DNA of 64,000 nt from Heterohyrax brucei (GCA_028571685.1 CM053142.1:126658796-126722795), one strand, 5' to 3'. Counted from the first letter of the stretch, positions 43,296 through 56,194 are shown. The notes: generated from the sequence alone by a model not told the origin. Numbers and translations are program-made.

Positions 43296-44795
43296 TTGTT
43301 GTTAGGTGCTGTTGAGTCAGTTCTGACTTATAACAACCCCATGTGCAACAGAACGAAACACTGCTTGGTCTTGTGCCATGTCCACAGTCATTTTTATGCT
43401 TAACCCCATTGTTGTAGTCACTGTGTCAATCCGTTTCATTGACAGTCTTCCTCTTTTTCACTGACCCTCTACTCTACCAAGCGTGATGTCCTTCTCCAGG
43501 GACTGATCTTTCCTGACAACATGTCTGAAGTATGTAAGACACAGTCTTGCTGTCTTTGCACTCTGGTTGTACTTCTTCCAGAACAGAACTGTTTGAGAGA
43601 GCTCCTTTGCAGCAGATTTTCCCAATGCAATATGTCTTTTGCCTTCTTGACTGCTGCTTCGATGGCTGTTGATTGTGGAGCCAAGTAAAATGAAATCCTT
43701 GACAACTTCAGTCCTTTCTCCACTTACGTGATGTTGTTTACTGGTCCAGTTGTGAGGATTTTTGTTTTCCTGATGTTGAGGTGCAATCCATACTGAAGGC
43801 TGTGGTCCTTGATCTTCATCAGTAAGTGTTTCAAATCTTCTTCACTTCCAGCAAGTAAGGTGGTGTCATCTGTGTAACGCAGATTGTTAATGAGTCATCC
43901 TCCAATCCTGATGTCTCGTGGCAAGCAGTGCACATCATATAATCCAGTTTTTTGGATTATTTGCTCGGCATACAGATTGAAAAGGTATAGGGAAAGCATA
44001 CAACCCTGACACACACCTTGCCTGACTTTAAACCATGCAGTGTCCCGTGTCCCCTCATTCTGTTTGCATGACTGCCTCTTGATCCATGTACAGATTCCTT
44101 AAGAGTACAAATAAGTGTTCTGTAATTCCCATTCTCTGAAGTGTTATCCATAAATTATTATGATCCACACTGTTGAAGGCCTTTTCATAGACAGTGAAAC
44201 ACAGGTAAACATCTTTCTGGTATTCTCTGCTTCCAGCCAAGACCCATCTGACATCTGCAGTGATATCCCTGGTTCTCTGTCTTTTTCTGAATCTGGCTTG
44301 AATTTCTGGCAGTTCCTTCTCAATATACTATTGTAGTCACTTTTGAATGATCTTGAGCAAAATTTTACTTGAGTGTGATATTAATGATATTGCTCGGTGA
44401 TTTCCTCCACATTTGGTTGGATCATCTTTCTTTGGAATGGGTATAAATATGGATGTCTTCCAGTCAGTTGGCCAGGTAGCTGTCTTCAAATTTCTTGGCA
44501 CAGACAAGTGAACACTTCTAGTGCTACATGTGTTTGTTGAAATATCTCAGTTGATATTCCATCAATTCCTGGAGCCCTGTTTTTTGCCAGTGCCTTCGAT
44601 GCAGCACTGAGTTCTTCCTTCAGTACCATTGGTTCCTGATCATATACTACTTCTTCAAATGGCTGAACGTAGACCAGTTCTTTCTGGCATAATGACTCTG
44701 TCTCTTCCTTCCATCTTCTTCTGGTGCTCCCTGAGTCATTTAATGTAGAATCCTTCACTATTGTAATTTGAGGCTTGAATTTTTTTCTTCAGTGT
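43296..44795 (-). mobile_element. RTE-class LINE, 5'-truncated, complete 3' end
   Basis: The 3' end is intact (TTGTTGTTAGGTGCTGTTGA in antisense). The RT stretch around 44055-44240 reads SREYQKDVYLCFTVYEKAFN. Another piece near 44486-44758 reads LNDSGSTRRRWKEETESLCQ. About 0.2 kb is missing near 43530-43610 compared with the other copies. Several stops and frameshifts. Confidence 0.9.
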
Positions 44796-44852
44796 GTGTT
44801 GTTTTTATACTCCATTATTTTTTTAAACCTGAATTTTATAGTAGTGCTTTAA

Positions 44853-44919
44853 CAAAATAAGTTTACGGGTATCTATTATATTATAGGCAAAATAAGTTTA
44901 CAGGTACCTATTATATTTC
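44853..44919. repeat. Two-copy tandem repeat, period 35
   Basis: CAAAATAAGTTTACGGGTAT and CAAAATAAGTTTACAGGTAC start two imperfect units. Confidence 0.8.
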
Positions 44920-44980
44920 TTCACACCAGGAGTCAGTAGTGTAACATGAGCTTTTGTTCTGTAAAAATGGGATACACAAC

Positions 44981-45384
44981 TGTCTTAGTTACCTAATTCT
45001 GCTGTAACAGAAATACAACAAGAGGATGGTTTTAACAGACATTTATTTTTATCAGTTTAGGAGGGTAGAAGTCCAGATTCAGAGCACGGGAAGGTTTTCT
45101 TTGTCAGCTATGGAGGAAGGTCCTTGTCTCTTCAGCTTCTGCTTCTCGTTTTCTTGGACATCTTCACATGTCTTGGCATCTATCTTACCCCCATCTCTGC
45201 TTCTTAGGTGGCTCGTTTAATTTCTTTTACATTTTGAAAGAGATTGACTCAGGATACACCCTACACTATTCCTGCCTCACCAACTTAACAAAGACAATCC
45301 ATTCCCAAATGGCATTGTAACTTCAAGCATAGAGATTAAGATGTACAACACGTATTTTGGGGGAATACAGTTCAATCCATAACA
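44981..45384 (-). mobile_element. Solitary MaLR-like LTR
   Basis: Starts TGTCTTAGTTACCTAATTCT and ends ATCCATAACA on the plus strand, in antisense, with TG..CA ends. Flanks ACAAC and GCAGC may be a decayed 5 bp duplication. A fossil. Confidence 0.72.
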
Positions 45385-45649
45385 GCAGCAAAGCACACAC
45401 CCACTCAACATTTTCTGCATGGACAGTGAAATGACATTGGTTACATTCGTTGCATTGTGCCACCATTCTCCCTGTTTCTACCTATATTGCTTCACCACCA
45501 TTAAATTACTGCCTCTCCCCTAAACTTCTCCTCTGTGTTTTACAGTTACTATTGTCAATTTAATTTCATATAGATAATTCTTTAAAAAAGCAAACATCTT
45601 TAAGCCAAACTATTTAAAGATAACTTCATGGGATAATTTCAGTTTAAGG

Positions 45650-47040
45650 CTTAAATAGTATCTCAGGCAATAAGTTTTGGGTTTCCTCCAGTCTCAGTGG
45701 GCCCAGTAAGTCCAGTTTATATAAGATTTTGAAATTCTGCTAGACAATTTTCCCCTTTTTTGATCAGAAGCCATCTATTGGGTCCTTACTCAAAATGTAC
45801 AGTAATAGTAGCTAGGCATCATCCTGTTCTTCTGGTCTAACGATAATGGTGGTAGTAGTTCATGAAGGCATTCACACCGGTAGTCCACTTCCTTATCTGA
45901 TTCCTTGGTCTCTGTCTTCCTCTGCTGTTGCACTAGATGGAGACCCATCACTGTATCTTGAATGGCTGCTTCCAAGCTTTTAACTTCCTGGGCGACACTC
46001 ACCAGGAGGTAGAACAGAATCTTTAAAAACATTACTAGGCCAACTGACTGGTCAGACCCTTGAAATCATGACCCTAAACCTGGAACTGAGAAAATTCATT
46101 CCACTAGGTGTTTAGTTGTACCTAAGCAGTATCAACAACTGCTGCCTGTTTTTAAAAGTTTGGTAATATTATTCTATTTTGGCCGCTGTTGCAAAATTAT
46201 ATGTTCACACTGTGTTTGCCGTGTTACCTTTTCCTCGTATACATCTTAGGGATATCGGCTACTTCTGTCAAGTTTGTAATCATTACCCTTAGTTGATGCT
46301 GGTTTTCCCATTGCCATAAACAAAATTTTGTTACATCCCAGAAACTGACTCCTTCTTTCACGCTGCCTCCCACTCCTGCTAATCACTAGTAACCATAGAT
46401 CTCTACAAGATTACTTTTTCTTGTCAGTTCATGTGAGTTCCTATAGTGTTTGTCCTTTTGTGATTGAATTATGTCACTCAGTAGAATGTCTTCAAGGTTC
46501 ATCCATGTGATAACATGTATCAAGAGTTGGTTTCTCTTTAAAGCTGAGTAATAGTTCATTGTAGGTGTATGTCACATCTGGTTTATCCATTTATCTGCTG
46601 ATAGAGGGAGCTCTGGTGGTGCAGTGATTAAGAGCTATGGCTACTAACCGGGAAGTCACTGGTTCAAAGCCCCCAGTCACTCCTTGGAAACCCTGTGAGG
46701 AAGTTCTGCTCTGTCCTGTGGGGTTGCTATAAGTTAAAATTTACTTAATGGCAGTGCATATTGTAAATAATGCTGCAGGGAATGTAGGTATGCATATGTC
46801 TTCATGTCACTATTTTAGGTTTTGGAGTGCAGACCTAGAAATGAAATTACTGGGTCATATGGTAGACCTATTTTTAGTTTTCTGAGGAACTGATATACTT
46901 TTTCCAGCAATGGTTGTACCATTTCGCATCCTACCAGCAATGAATAAGGTTTTGATCTTCCCTTATAATCTCCAACATTTGTTATTTTCTTATCACGTGT
47001 TTTTACAGGTGTTCCAGAATATTTTTCCAAATTACAGTTA
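45650..47040 (-). mobile_element. L1 3' end and ORF2 C-terminus, minus strand
   Basis: The right part (46815-47030) encodes MVQPLLEKVYQFLRKLKIGL then PYDPVISFLGLHSKT, the C-terminal region of L1 ORF2. The left part is 3' UTR (ACTCAAAATGTACAGTAATA, AAGCTTTTAACTTCCTGGGC). An AfroSINE at 46606-46755 interrupts it. Confidence 0.8.
46606..46755 (+). mobile_element. AfroSINE inside the L1
   Basis: GGGAGCTCTGGTGGTGCAGT to TTTACTTAATGGCAG. L1 sequence resumes directly after it. Confidence 0.9.
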
Positions 47041-47044
47041 AAAT

Positions 47045-47715
47045 GTTTTATTATATTGGTGAATGGTGTCTAGGGTCTTAAAAGCTTTCAAATGACCATC
47101 TAAGATACAACTATTCCACCTGGAGCAAAGGAGAGTGAAGGAAACTAAACACTCGAGAAAGAAATTGGTTCCTAGGACTGATGGTTCTCTCTTAACACAG
47201 CCTATTTAAGCCTGAGACCAGAAGAACTAGATGGTTTCTGGCTACCACTTCCAACTAGTCTGACTAGGAACATAATAGAAGGTCCAAGTTAGAATGGGGA
47301 GGACAGTGTAAACCAAACTCAAACTCATAAAGACCAGACTTAAACTGAACTGACAGAGTCCAGAAGAAGTCCTCAGACTATTGCCCTAAGAGATCCTTCT
47401 AACCTGGACTGATGCATTCCTGGAGGTCACCTTTAAAACCAAGTAGTAGATTGGCTCATAAAATAAACAATAACACCCATGAGGAATGTGCTGCTTTAAA
47501 CAATCAGCGACATGAGACCAAATGATCAATATTCATCCGAAAGCAGAGATGAGATGGTGAGGAAGCGCAGGGAAGCTAGACGGGGTGGAGATGGTGAGAG
47601 TGCTGACCCATTGTGGGGACTGCAACCAAAGCTGTGGAACAAACTGTGTAGGAATTGTTGAATGGGATCCAAGTTTGCTGTGTAAAATTTTCACGTAAAA
47701 CATAAAGGTTTTTTT
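47045..47715 (+). mobile_element. L1 3' end
   Basis: GTGAATGGTGTCTAGGGTCT, then TTCTAACCTGGACTGATGCA and AGTGCTGACCCATTGTGGGG, ending at AAATTTTCACGTAAAACATA. Confidence 0.8.
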
Positions 47716-47819
47716 TTTTTAATGTTGTATTTTGGGTTTTTATCAACCATTTGAGTATAGTTTTTATATCTCATTTGTGTTTGGATTTCTCTTCTGAATT
47801 GTTAAAATTTTATTTTGGA

Positions 47820-48085
47820 GAATATACTTCTTGGTTCAGTCAAGTAGAGGAAACCAATGGGAAATACCTGTCCCAAAGCAAAGACAAGAAGGTAGAAAGG
47901 GACAGGAAACCTGGACAAAAGAACATAGGGAACCTGGGGTGGAAATAGGGAAAGTGCTGATACCATTGTATCAGCATTGTATCATGGGTATTGCAACCAA
48001 TGTTACAAGACTTACTGTATGAATATTTGAATGAGAAACTAACTTAAACTTTCACCTAAAGTGCAATAAAATGAAAAAAAAAAAC
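47820..48085 (+). mobile_element. L1 3' end, short
   Basis: Ends AACTTTCACCTAAAGTGCAA then TAAAATG and an A10 tail. Confidence 0.75.
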
Positions 48086-48094
48086 ACCACATTT

Positions 48095-49600
48095 TAGAGT
48101 CCAAAAATTATTATAAACCTATGTTGTAAGGGCTTTTGTAATGGGCAGACAATTTCATTACAGGGAAACATCCAAGTTGGCACATGTGTTAGAAAATAAC
48201 TCACAGAGAAGTAGAACCTGAAAAGTTCAGACACATAAAACATGTAACTGCTGCAGAATATCGAAGTAGTTAATGCCTTCAGGTACTGTGGTGACAGCTT
48301 TTTCATGAACAAAATTAAGATGGCACACTGTGCATGGCTCATACTCTGCAAAGTTGGTTTTAAAGAGTATGCAGCCCTTTTTCCTAATTGTTTTAATACC
48401 TCTGCTGACATGTGAGTGATTGTGAATGTTATCCAACCACAGATTAGAATAGCTCAGATCTTGAATTACTTTGTTGAATGAAGTCTCAGGTTAATTTTTT
48501 CAACTGACCAAAATTTCTAATAGGGTTTCCTGTTAGAAGAGTAGTGCACAATAATTGCCAACAACTCAGTGTTTCTCACATCCAGTATAGAATGCATAAC
48601 AGTATGATTGTTTGGCACCTGTTTATGTATTTGATTGACGTTTTTAAAAAAAATTGTTTTGGTAAAATAAGATAGTTTTTCACTTTGAGATTTTTCCAAA
48701 TGCTTTGTTGAAAGGATTCCATGAAATTTCCATTAAAGGAAGAATATCACTATTTATCATGCCTCTACAGGGTCGATTTCTTGAATATTTAGTAATGTAT
48801 TTAGCTATGATGAAGTAACAGGCTGGACTAGCCTTCCTGCTATAATCAGCACAACAATACATAATGTATGTTTCTGTACAATGGCTAAGAGTCAAGGCAG
48901 GACTGTGATCCATGTGTGAAGAGAAACAATTGCCCTACTTTTCTGCATAAGGGCACATTCTGAACTAAGGATCAAGGAAGAGAATTACATTCAGAACAAA
49001 GTTGTTTTGCTTATGTGAAGGATAAAGATAAAAGTTCAGGGAAACTGAGGCAGTTGGAAATTGTGGGACAGAGTTCCAAAGAGGAGGAAGCTACATAGAT
49101 TTTAAAAACTCCATAAATCTGTATATATGTTCTCTTTTTCCCCCCTGAATACTCCTAAGTTCTCTTGAGTTTTTGATGAACTCTACAATGTGCATTCATA
49201 GTGTAAAACGCCACAGAGCAAAGTGAAGAATGACCGAAGGGATATAAGGTAGATAATTCTCAGGTGGGTTGGAGATGTTTGCGTTTGCACCAGCCAGCAG
49301 GGAATAATATGCCCTAGTTACAAGGGGCATCCACCAAATACCTTAGAAAGGTCATGCCTTAGTAATAGGGCTCACCTATTATGAATAAAGTCCCTACACC
49401 CACAGTAACAAATTTTAAAAAGAAGCCTCACAAGATGAAACAGATCTACAAGTAATCTAACTTGCCTCCCAAATTAAAGCCCAGCACTCTTTGAGGGAAG
49501 ACACAAAATGTAGATTCTTAACAATATAAATTTATAATGTCCTGCATGTAATTAAAAAAAGCTAAACAAATCCCCAAACAGAAAACTATTACCTATAACC
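48095..49600. other. Unassigned intergenic stretch with broken coding-like blocks
   Basis: Minus-strand pieces such as KASPACYFIIAKYITKYSRN (about 48790-48850) and EPCTVCHLNFVHEKAVTTVP (about 48300-48360) have a faint likeness to hAT-family transposase-derived proteins, but no motif settles it. 48960-49600 shows nothing. Confidence 0.25.
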
Positions 49601-50405
49601 TGAAGAAAAATTAGTTGATAGACACAAATGAGAAATGACAGAGATGAAGAAAATAACAGATTAGGGTTTTTTTTTTTTTTTAAACCTATTAGTATTAACT
49701 GCTATGTCTGCTAACCAAAAGGTCAGCAGTATGACTCTGCCAGGCACTCCTGTATGAATTAACAGAAGATTAAACAGTGTAAGAGATAAGAGGATAAATC
49801 AACTTGAAAAATATAGCAGTAGAAAATATCTAAAATAAAGCAAAGAGATGAAAATGACTAAAAATAAAATAGAACACAGCTCCTGTAACCTGCGGGACCA
49901 AATCAAATAGTCTATCATTCATGTGATTGAAGAAATAACAGCTGAAATTTTTTTAAACTTGAAGAAAACTATAATCCCACAGACCCAAGAAGTTCAACGA
50001 ACTCCATGCTACATAAACACAATGAAAATCAAAGTGAGATGTATCATAATTAAAATCAGTGATAAAGAAAAAATTTTGAAGTAGTCAGAGGGAAAGAATG
50101 TATGACACACAGAGGTACAAAGGTAAGATTGTCTGTGATGGTTATTTTATGTGTCTGTGGAAGCGATGCAAAATAGAAGACAATGGGGTGGCATATTTAA
50201 AGTGCTGAAAGAAAAAAAACTGTATCTAAAATTCTATACACATCCAAGTTCATTTTTTAAAACAAAGACAGAATAAAGGAATTTTAAGACAAAAACATTG
50301 AAAGAATTTATTGCAAGCAGACTTGTGCTACAAACTATGTTAGAGGAAGTTCTTCTAGTGGAAGGAAAATAATTCCAGATAGAAACTTGGATATACACAG
50401 AACCA
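49600..50405 (+). mobile_element. Old L1/HAL1-like fragment
   Basis: AGTGCTGAAAGAAAAAAAAC, AATTTATTGCAAGCAGACTT and GAGGAAGTTCTTCTAGTGGA follow a known L1M/HAL1-type coding stretch. Holds a SINE fragment at 49692-49751. Confidence 0.55.
49692..49751 (+). mobile_element. AfroSINE fragment
   Basis: TCTGCTAACCAAAAGGTCAG to CCAGGCACTCCTG only, after a run of T. Confidence 0.75.
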
Positions 50406-50407
50406 AT

Positions 50408-51155
50408 GAAAACCAAACTCACTGCTGTCAAGTAGGGTCCGTGTGGTGGTCAGGATTATGTCAACTTGGCTACTCCATATTTGGCTGCTGTATTAAATGG
50501 CAGGGCAGGGTTTGTGATGGCTTCCCACCCCTCGGCTCTCATCTCTGGACCTTCCACTACTACTGCTGGTCTGCTTAGTAGCCAGGAGCTCCTGATCTCT
50601 TCTTCCAGTGTCTGGTTCTGGGACTTGAACTAGCAGCTGTTGGATTTATCAGTCTTTACAGTCAGCACTTGCGAGTCCTGCTCCCTGACCTGCCGATCCT
50701 GGGTTCGCCAGCCTCTGCCGCTCCTGCTCCCTAACCTGCTGATCCTGGGTTTGCCAGCTTCTGCTGCTTTGTCTCGCCACCAGCTTGGGATCCACTGACC
50801 TACACAACTGTTGAGCTAGAACTCTGGTCTCTGACCTGCTGACTTTGGGTTCCTCAGCTTCTGTGGCCATGTGAGGCTTGTGCCAGAACTTGGGACATTC
50901 AGCTTCTGTGACTGTGTGAGCTGTTTCCTATATCTATCTATCTATCTATATATTATAAATCTTTCCTCGTACCTACACATGTTACTGGTTTTGCTTCCCT
51001 AGAAAACCCAACCTAAGATAGTCCGACTCATAGCGACTCTAGAGGTCAGAGTAGAAATGCCCCATAGAGTTTCCAAGGAGTACTTGGTGGATTTGAACTG
51101 CTGATCTTTTGGTTAGCAGACATAGCACTTAACCCACTACACCACCAGGGTTTCT
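50408..51155 (-). mobile_element. AfroSINE split by an LTR
   Basis: The tail (50408-50441) and the rest (51021-51155, GTCCGACTCATAGCGACTCT to CACCAGGGTTTC) form one SINE once the LTR between them is set aside. Confidence 0.88.
50442..51020 (+). mobile_element. Solitary MaLR-like LTR inside an AfroSINE
   Basis: Starts TGTGGTGGTCAGGATTATGT and ends AACCTAAGATA. The exact 5 bp GTCCG flanks both sides and belongs to the host SINE. Contains two diverged copies of a roughly 50 bp block (50669-50770) and a TCTA run at 50932-50949. Fossil; younger than the SINE. Confidence 0.82.
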
Positions 51156-51319
51156 GTATATACAGAAAGGTCACAAAAATTGGGTAACTGTGGATAAATT
51201 TGTAATGTGCAGCTAAACCAGTACTTGGAAGGAAATTTACCGTAGAAAAGAAGCAAGGTGCAAAGTCAATGATCTAAGCTTCCACCTTAAAGAGCTCGTA
51301 AAAGAAGAGCAAAATAAAA

Positions 51320-51453
51320 AAACCAAACCCATTACTTTGAAGTAAACAGAGTAGAACTGCTCTGCAGTGTTTTCAAGGAGTGCCTAGTAGGTTCAAACTG
51401 CCAACCTTGTGGTTAGTGGCTGAAATCTTAACCACTACATCACCAGGGTTTCC
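51320..51453 (-). mobile_element. AfroSINE, internally shortened
   Basis: AAACCAAACCCATTACTTTG to CACCAGGGTTTCC; the stretch with GACTCATAGTGACC is missing. Confidence 0.88.
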
Positions 51454-51598
51454 TATTAACATCATAGAGGTTAAGATTTACAGCAAATAGGATAATCATA
51501 TCAGATCACAGAATGGTGGAAAACCATACAATACTGCTGATCATGGCCGGGCCAAGCTGACATACATTTTGAGGGACACAATTTAATCCATAACAGTT
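51454..51598 (-). mobile_element. MaLR-like LTR fragment
   Basis: TTAACATCATAGAGGTTAAG to AATTTAATCCATAACA matches the right end of the antisense LTRs here. The SINE to its left may have landed in it. Fossil. Confidence 0.65.
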
Positions 51599-52014
51599 AG
51601 CCAGCGTATCATAGCAGCTTGACCAATTTAAATTGTTTTTAATAATATCTCCTTGAAAATCATCTCTTGTCTAGTTTATTGTCCATTTGAGTCTGTAAAT
51701 ATATGAAGCACAGTTTTAAAAAATAAACTATCTGTCATCAAACACCACTGAAAGAAATTTTTGTTCATCATAATAGACTATGTTAAAGGTGTAAATGTTT
51801 AATGAAGTCAGCTAATTTCACCTAAATAACCTACTGTTGATCTTTGTGCATGATCTTTTTTATTTTACAATTGTGTTTTTTCTTTATTGTTGCTCTAATG
51901 TCTTTCCTGCCTTTTTGTTTTGCAAGTGTTCTGATTCTCTTAATCTTATTCATTTCTTTTCTTGTTATTTTATCTAGATTTCTAGGTGATTGTGATTGTT
52001 TTTCTTATCCTTAT
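51599..52014. other. Intergenic sequence, no feature seen
   Basis: A+T-rich; nothing recognised. Confidence 0.3.
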
Positions 52015-55000
52015 GCTTTGGATCCCCCATACCCTGTCAGTTTGTTGTACTGTAGGGGCTTGTGTGTTGCTGTGATACTGAAAACTATGCCACTGGCATT
52101 CAAATACTATCAGGGTCACCCATGGTGGATAGGTTTCAACTGAGCTTCCAGACAAAGACAGAATAGGAAGAAGGACCCAGCTGTCTACTTCTGAAAAAGA
52201 ACTAGCCAGTGAGAACCTTATGAACAGCACCAGAACATTGTCTGATATAGTGCCAGAATATGAGCCCCTCAGGTTGGCAGGCCCTCAAAATATAACTGGT
52301 GAAGAGCTGCTACCTAACAGTGGAGTTGATCTTAATGATGTGGAGGGAGTCATGCTCTTGGCACCTTCATTTGCTGATGTGGCATGACTCAAAATGAAAA
52401 GAAACAACTGTAAACACCCATTAATAGTCAGAACCTGCCATGTACAGAGTATGAATCTAGGAAAATTGGACATTGTCAAAAATGAAATGGAAGGTATGAA
52501 GATTGATATATGAAGCATTAGTGAACTGAAATGGATTGATATTGGTCATTTTGAAGTGGAGAATCATATGGTCTACTTTGCAGAGAATGAAAATTTGAAG
52601 AGAAATTGCATTGCATTCATCATCAAAAAGAACATTTCCAGATGTATCCTGAAGTATAATGCTGTCAGTGATAGGATAACATCCATATGCATACAAGAAA
52701 TACTAGTTAATATGACTGTTATTCAAATTTACACGCTAACCTCTGAGTCCGAAGATGAAAAAATTGAAGATTTTTCCAACTTTTGCAGTCTGAAATGGGT
52801 CAAACATGCAATCAGGATGCATTGATAATTACTGGTGGTTGCAATGCAAAAGTTGGAAACAAAGAAGGATTGGTAGTTAGAAAATATGGTCTTGGTGGCA
52901 GAAACAACGTCAAAAGACAGCATGATTGCATTTTACAAGACCATCGAGTTCTTCATTCCAAATACCTTTTCTTAGCAACATAAATGGCAACTGTACACAT
53001 AGACCTCATCAAATGGAACACACAGGAATCAAATAATTAAATCTGTGGAAAGAGGTGATGGAAAAGCTTGATAGGATCAGTGAAAACAAGAACAGGGACG
53101 AACTGCAGATGAGCCTCATTTGGGCACATGCAATTTCAAGTGGAAACTGAAGAAAATTGGAACAAATCCACAACAGCCAAAGTACAACCTTGAGTATATC
53201 CTTAAGTTTAGAGACTCTTTCAAGAACAGATTCGATGCATTGAGTGCTAATGACCAGATGAGTTGTGGAATGACATTAAGGACAGCGTACATGAAGAAAG
53301 CAAGAGGTCATGAAAAAGACAGGAGAGAAAGAAAACACCTAAATAGATGTCAGAAGAGCCTCTGAAAGTTGCTCTTGAATACTGAGTAGTTAAAGCAAAA
53401 GGACAAAATGATGAAGTAAAAGAGCTGAACAGAAGATTTCAATGGGCAGCTTGAGAAGACATGGTGTTGGATGACATGTGCAAAGACCTGGAGATAGAAC
53501 ACCAAAAGAAAAGATCATGCTCAGTATTTGTCAAGCTGAGAGAACTGAAAAAAAAGTTCAAGACTTCAGTGGCGATAGTGAAGGATTCTTTAGGGAATGT
53601 ATTAAACGACACAGGAATCATAAAAAGAAAATGGAAGGACTACATGGTCACTATACCAAAAATTATTGGTAGATGTTCAACCATTTCAGGAACTAAGAGC
53701 ACTGGAGGAGAAAGTCCAGGCTGCACTGAACATGTTGGTGAATAACAGGACTTCTGGAATTGGTGGAATACCAATTGAGATGTTCAACACAATAGTGCAG
53801 CGCCGGCAGTGCCACTCATCTATGCCAAGAAATTTGGAAGACACCAACCGGGCCAACCAACTGGAGGAGATCCACACTTAAGCCTATTCCCAAGAAGGGT
53901 GATTCAACCCAGTGTGGAAATTACTGAACAATGTCATTACTATCACATGTAAGCAAAGTTTTACTGAAGATCATTCTAAAGTCACTGTAGCAGTATAGCC
54001 ACAGGGAACTGCCAGAAATTCAAGCAAGGTTTAGGAGAAGATGTTGAATCAGGGATATCACTGTGGGTGTCAGATTGATCCTGGCTGAAAGTAGAGAATA
54101 GCAGAAAGATGTTTACCTGTGTTTTATTGACTGTGAAAAGGCATTCAACTTTTGGATCATAATGAATTATGGATAACATTGTAGAGAATGGAAACTGCAG
54201 AACACTTAACTATGCTCATGAGGAATCTGTATATGGATCAAGAGGCAGTCATTTGAACAGAACAAGGGGATATTGCATGGTTCAGGTCAGGAAGGGTGTG
54301 TGTCAGGGGTGTATTCTTTCACCATTCCTGTTCAATCTGTATGCTGACCAAATAATCCAAGAAGCTTGACTATATGAAAAAGAATGAGCATCAGGATTGG
54401 AGGAAGACTCATTTAAAACCTGTGTTATACAGATGATACAACCTTACTTACTGAAAGGGAACTTGAAGAACTTGCTGATGAATTAAAAGACCACAGCCTT
54501 CAGTATGGGTTACACCTCAACATAAAGAAAGCAAAAATCCTCTCTACTAGACCAGTAAGCAATGCCATGATAAATGGAGAAAGACTGAAGTTGTCAAGGG
54601 TTTAATTTTACTTGGATCTACAATCAACACCCATGGATGGGTCAAGAAATCAAAAGGCACATTGCTTTAGGCAAATCTGCTTCAAAAGACCTCTTTATAG
54701 TGTTGAAACGCAAAGATGTCACCTTGAAGACTAAGGTGCACCTGACCTAAGCCCTTGTGTTTTCAGTTACCTCATATGCATGCAAAAACTGGATCATGAA
54801 TAAGAAAGGCCAAAGAATTGGCATCTGTGAATTATGGTGTTGGCATATACCACAACACAATTTAGCAGTACCATGGACTGCTAAAAGAATGAATAAATCT
54901 GTACAACCAGAATGCTCCTTAGAAGCAAGGATGGCAAGACTACGTCTTACTTACTTGGGACATATTATCAGGAGGGATCAGTCTCTGGAGAAGGCCATCA

Positions 55001-55192
55001 TGCTTAGTAAAGTACAGGGTTAGTGAAAAAGAAGATTCTCAATGAGATGGATTGACACTGTAGCTATGGCAGTGGGGCCAAGCATAGTAGCTGTTGTGAC
55101 GACAGTGCAGGACCAGATGGTGTTCCTTCTGTTGTGCACAGAGTGGCTGTGAGTCAGTCAACTTGACAGTACCTAACAATACTAACAATGTG
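52015..55192 (+). mobile_element. RTE-class LINE, near full length (3.2 kb)
   Basis: Runs from the 5' region (GTTTGTTGTACTGTAGGGGC) to the 3' tail (ACAGTACCTAACAATACTAA). Order: endonuclease, with SDRITSICIQEILVNMTVIQ (about 52660) and IITGGCNAKVGNKEG (52826-52870, where active relatives have GDWNAKVG); linker; then reverse transcriptase, with GVCQGCILSPFLFNLYADQI (about 54295-54355) and YTDDTTLL (about 54425), where Thr replaces the Ala of YADD. Many stops and frameshifts split the single ORF. It is the most complete RTE copy here and a reference for the other four. Confidence 0.92.
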
Positions 55193-56194
55193 ATTTAGAT
55201 TTTGAAGTTTTAGTTTCCACTGTGATATAATCAAAAAGTTTTGATTCATTTTGACACTTCTGTCAGTCTTTCTTTCCACTTAAACTTCAATTAATGTATA
55301 TACATATTAGTAGGATAGGTATTTCCAAAATATAAAAGCATTATTTTGAAATTTAAGTCATTCAAAGAACAGTTTAAATGTCTAAAAGTGCCTCTATTAT
55401 ATAGAGTGATAGGATTCTGTTGTGGTCTGATTACTTTTATGCTATATACATTGACTTGTTTATTGGTGAGTATGTATGTAAGAGTTTTATCACTGGAACA
55501 CTTGTTCCTTTGGGCCATTTCACACTTTGGGGCAAATTTTGCATAATTTGTCTTGAACCTCTGGACTTCATTAAGAACAGTAAGCATCAGATACACTAAA
55601 GCGTCCTGTGATTTGCTGAGATAGCTCAAACACATGACCTCACAAACTACTTGTAGTACAGGGTTCCTGGCGGTGTGTTCACATGGTCATCTGTCTGTCT
55701 GTCTGTCTGTCCATCTAAAAATTTGCCAAAATACAACTGTTTAAAGCACAGTCAGTGAAGACTTGCATCTTATTCCACTTTGACTTTCTCTTCATCATTT
55801 CCCTATGTTGGGTGGCAGTGCAATGGTTTGGACATTTTTCAGATGTGACTAGGGGAAAATTGAATTGGGGATTTATTTTGCTTAAGTTTATTCTTGTTAG
55901 TTAATGTGGAGTCTCCAATTCCATGTATAACAGAAGAGAGATATATGTAATATGTATATAGCATAGAGGCATTTAAAAATTTATTTAAGTTGCTCTCTGC
56001 ATGCCTTAATTTCAAAATTTTTTTTAGACATTTAGGAATTATCATACCGATATGCAAATATAGCAGTGGATGTTCCAGTTGGAAAAGATTGGCAGAAGTT
56101 TCAAAATGTCCATTGCTGTGTGCTGACCATCTTCATGATTGTTAGTATGTTTGAGTTAATTCTTGTCTTCCAACCTATGGGGTTCATTTTCTAA
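55193..56194. other. Intergenic sequence with a short (CTGT)n run
   Basis: Only a CTGT tetranucleotide run at 55690-55713 stands out. Confidence 0.5.

Noticed and set aside
50669-50770. Short direct repeats that could suggest a CRISPR-like or satellite array
   Set aside because: Only two diverged copies of a ~50 bp block inside an LTR; the organism is a mammal.
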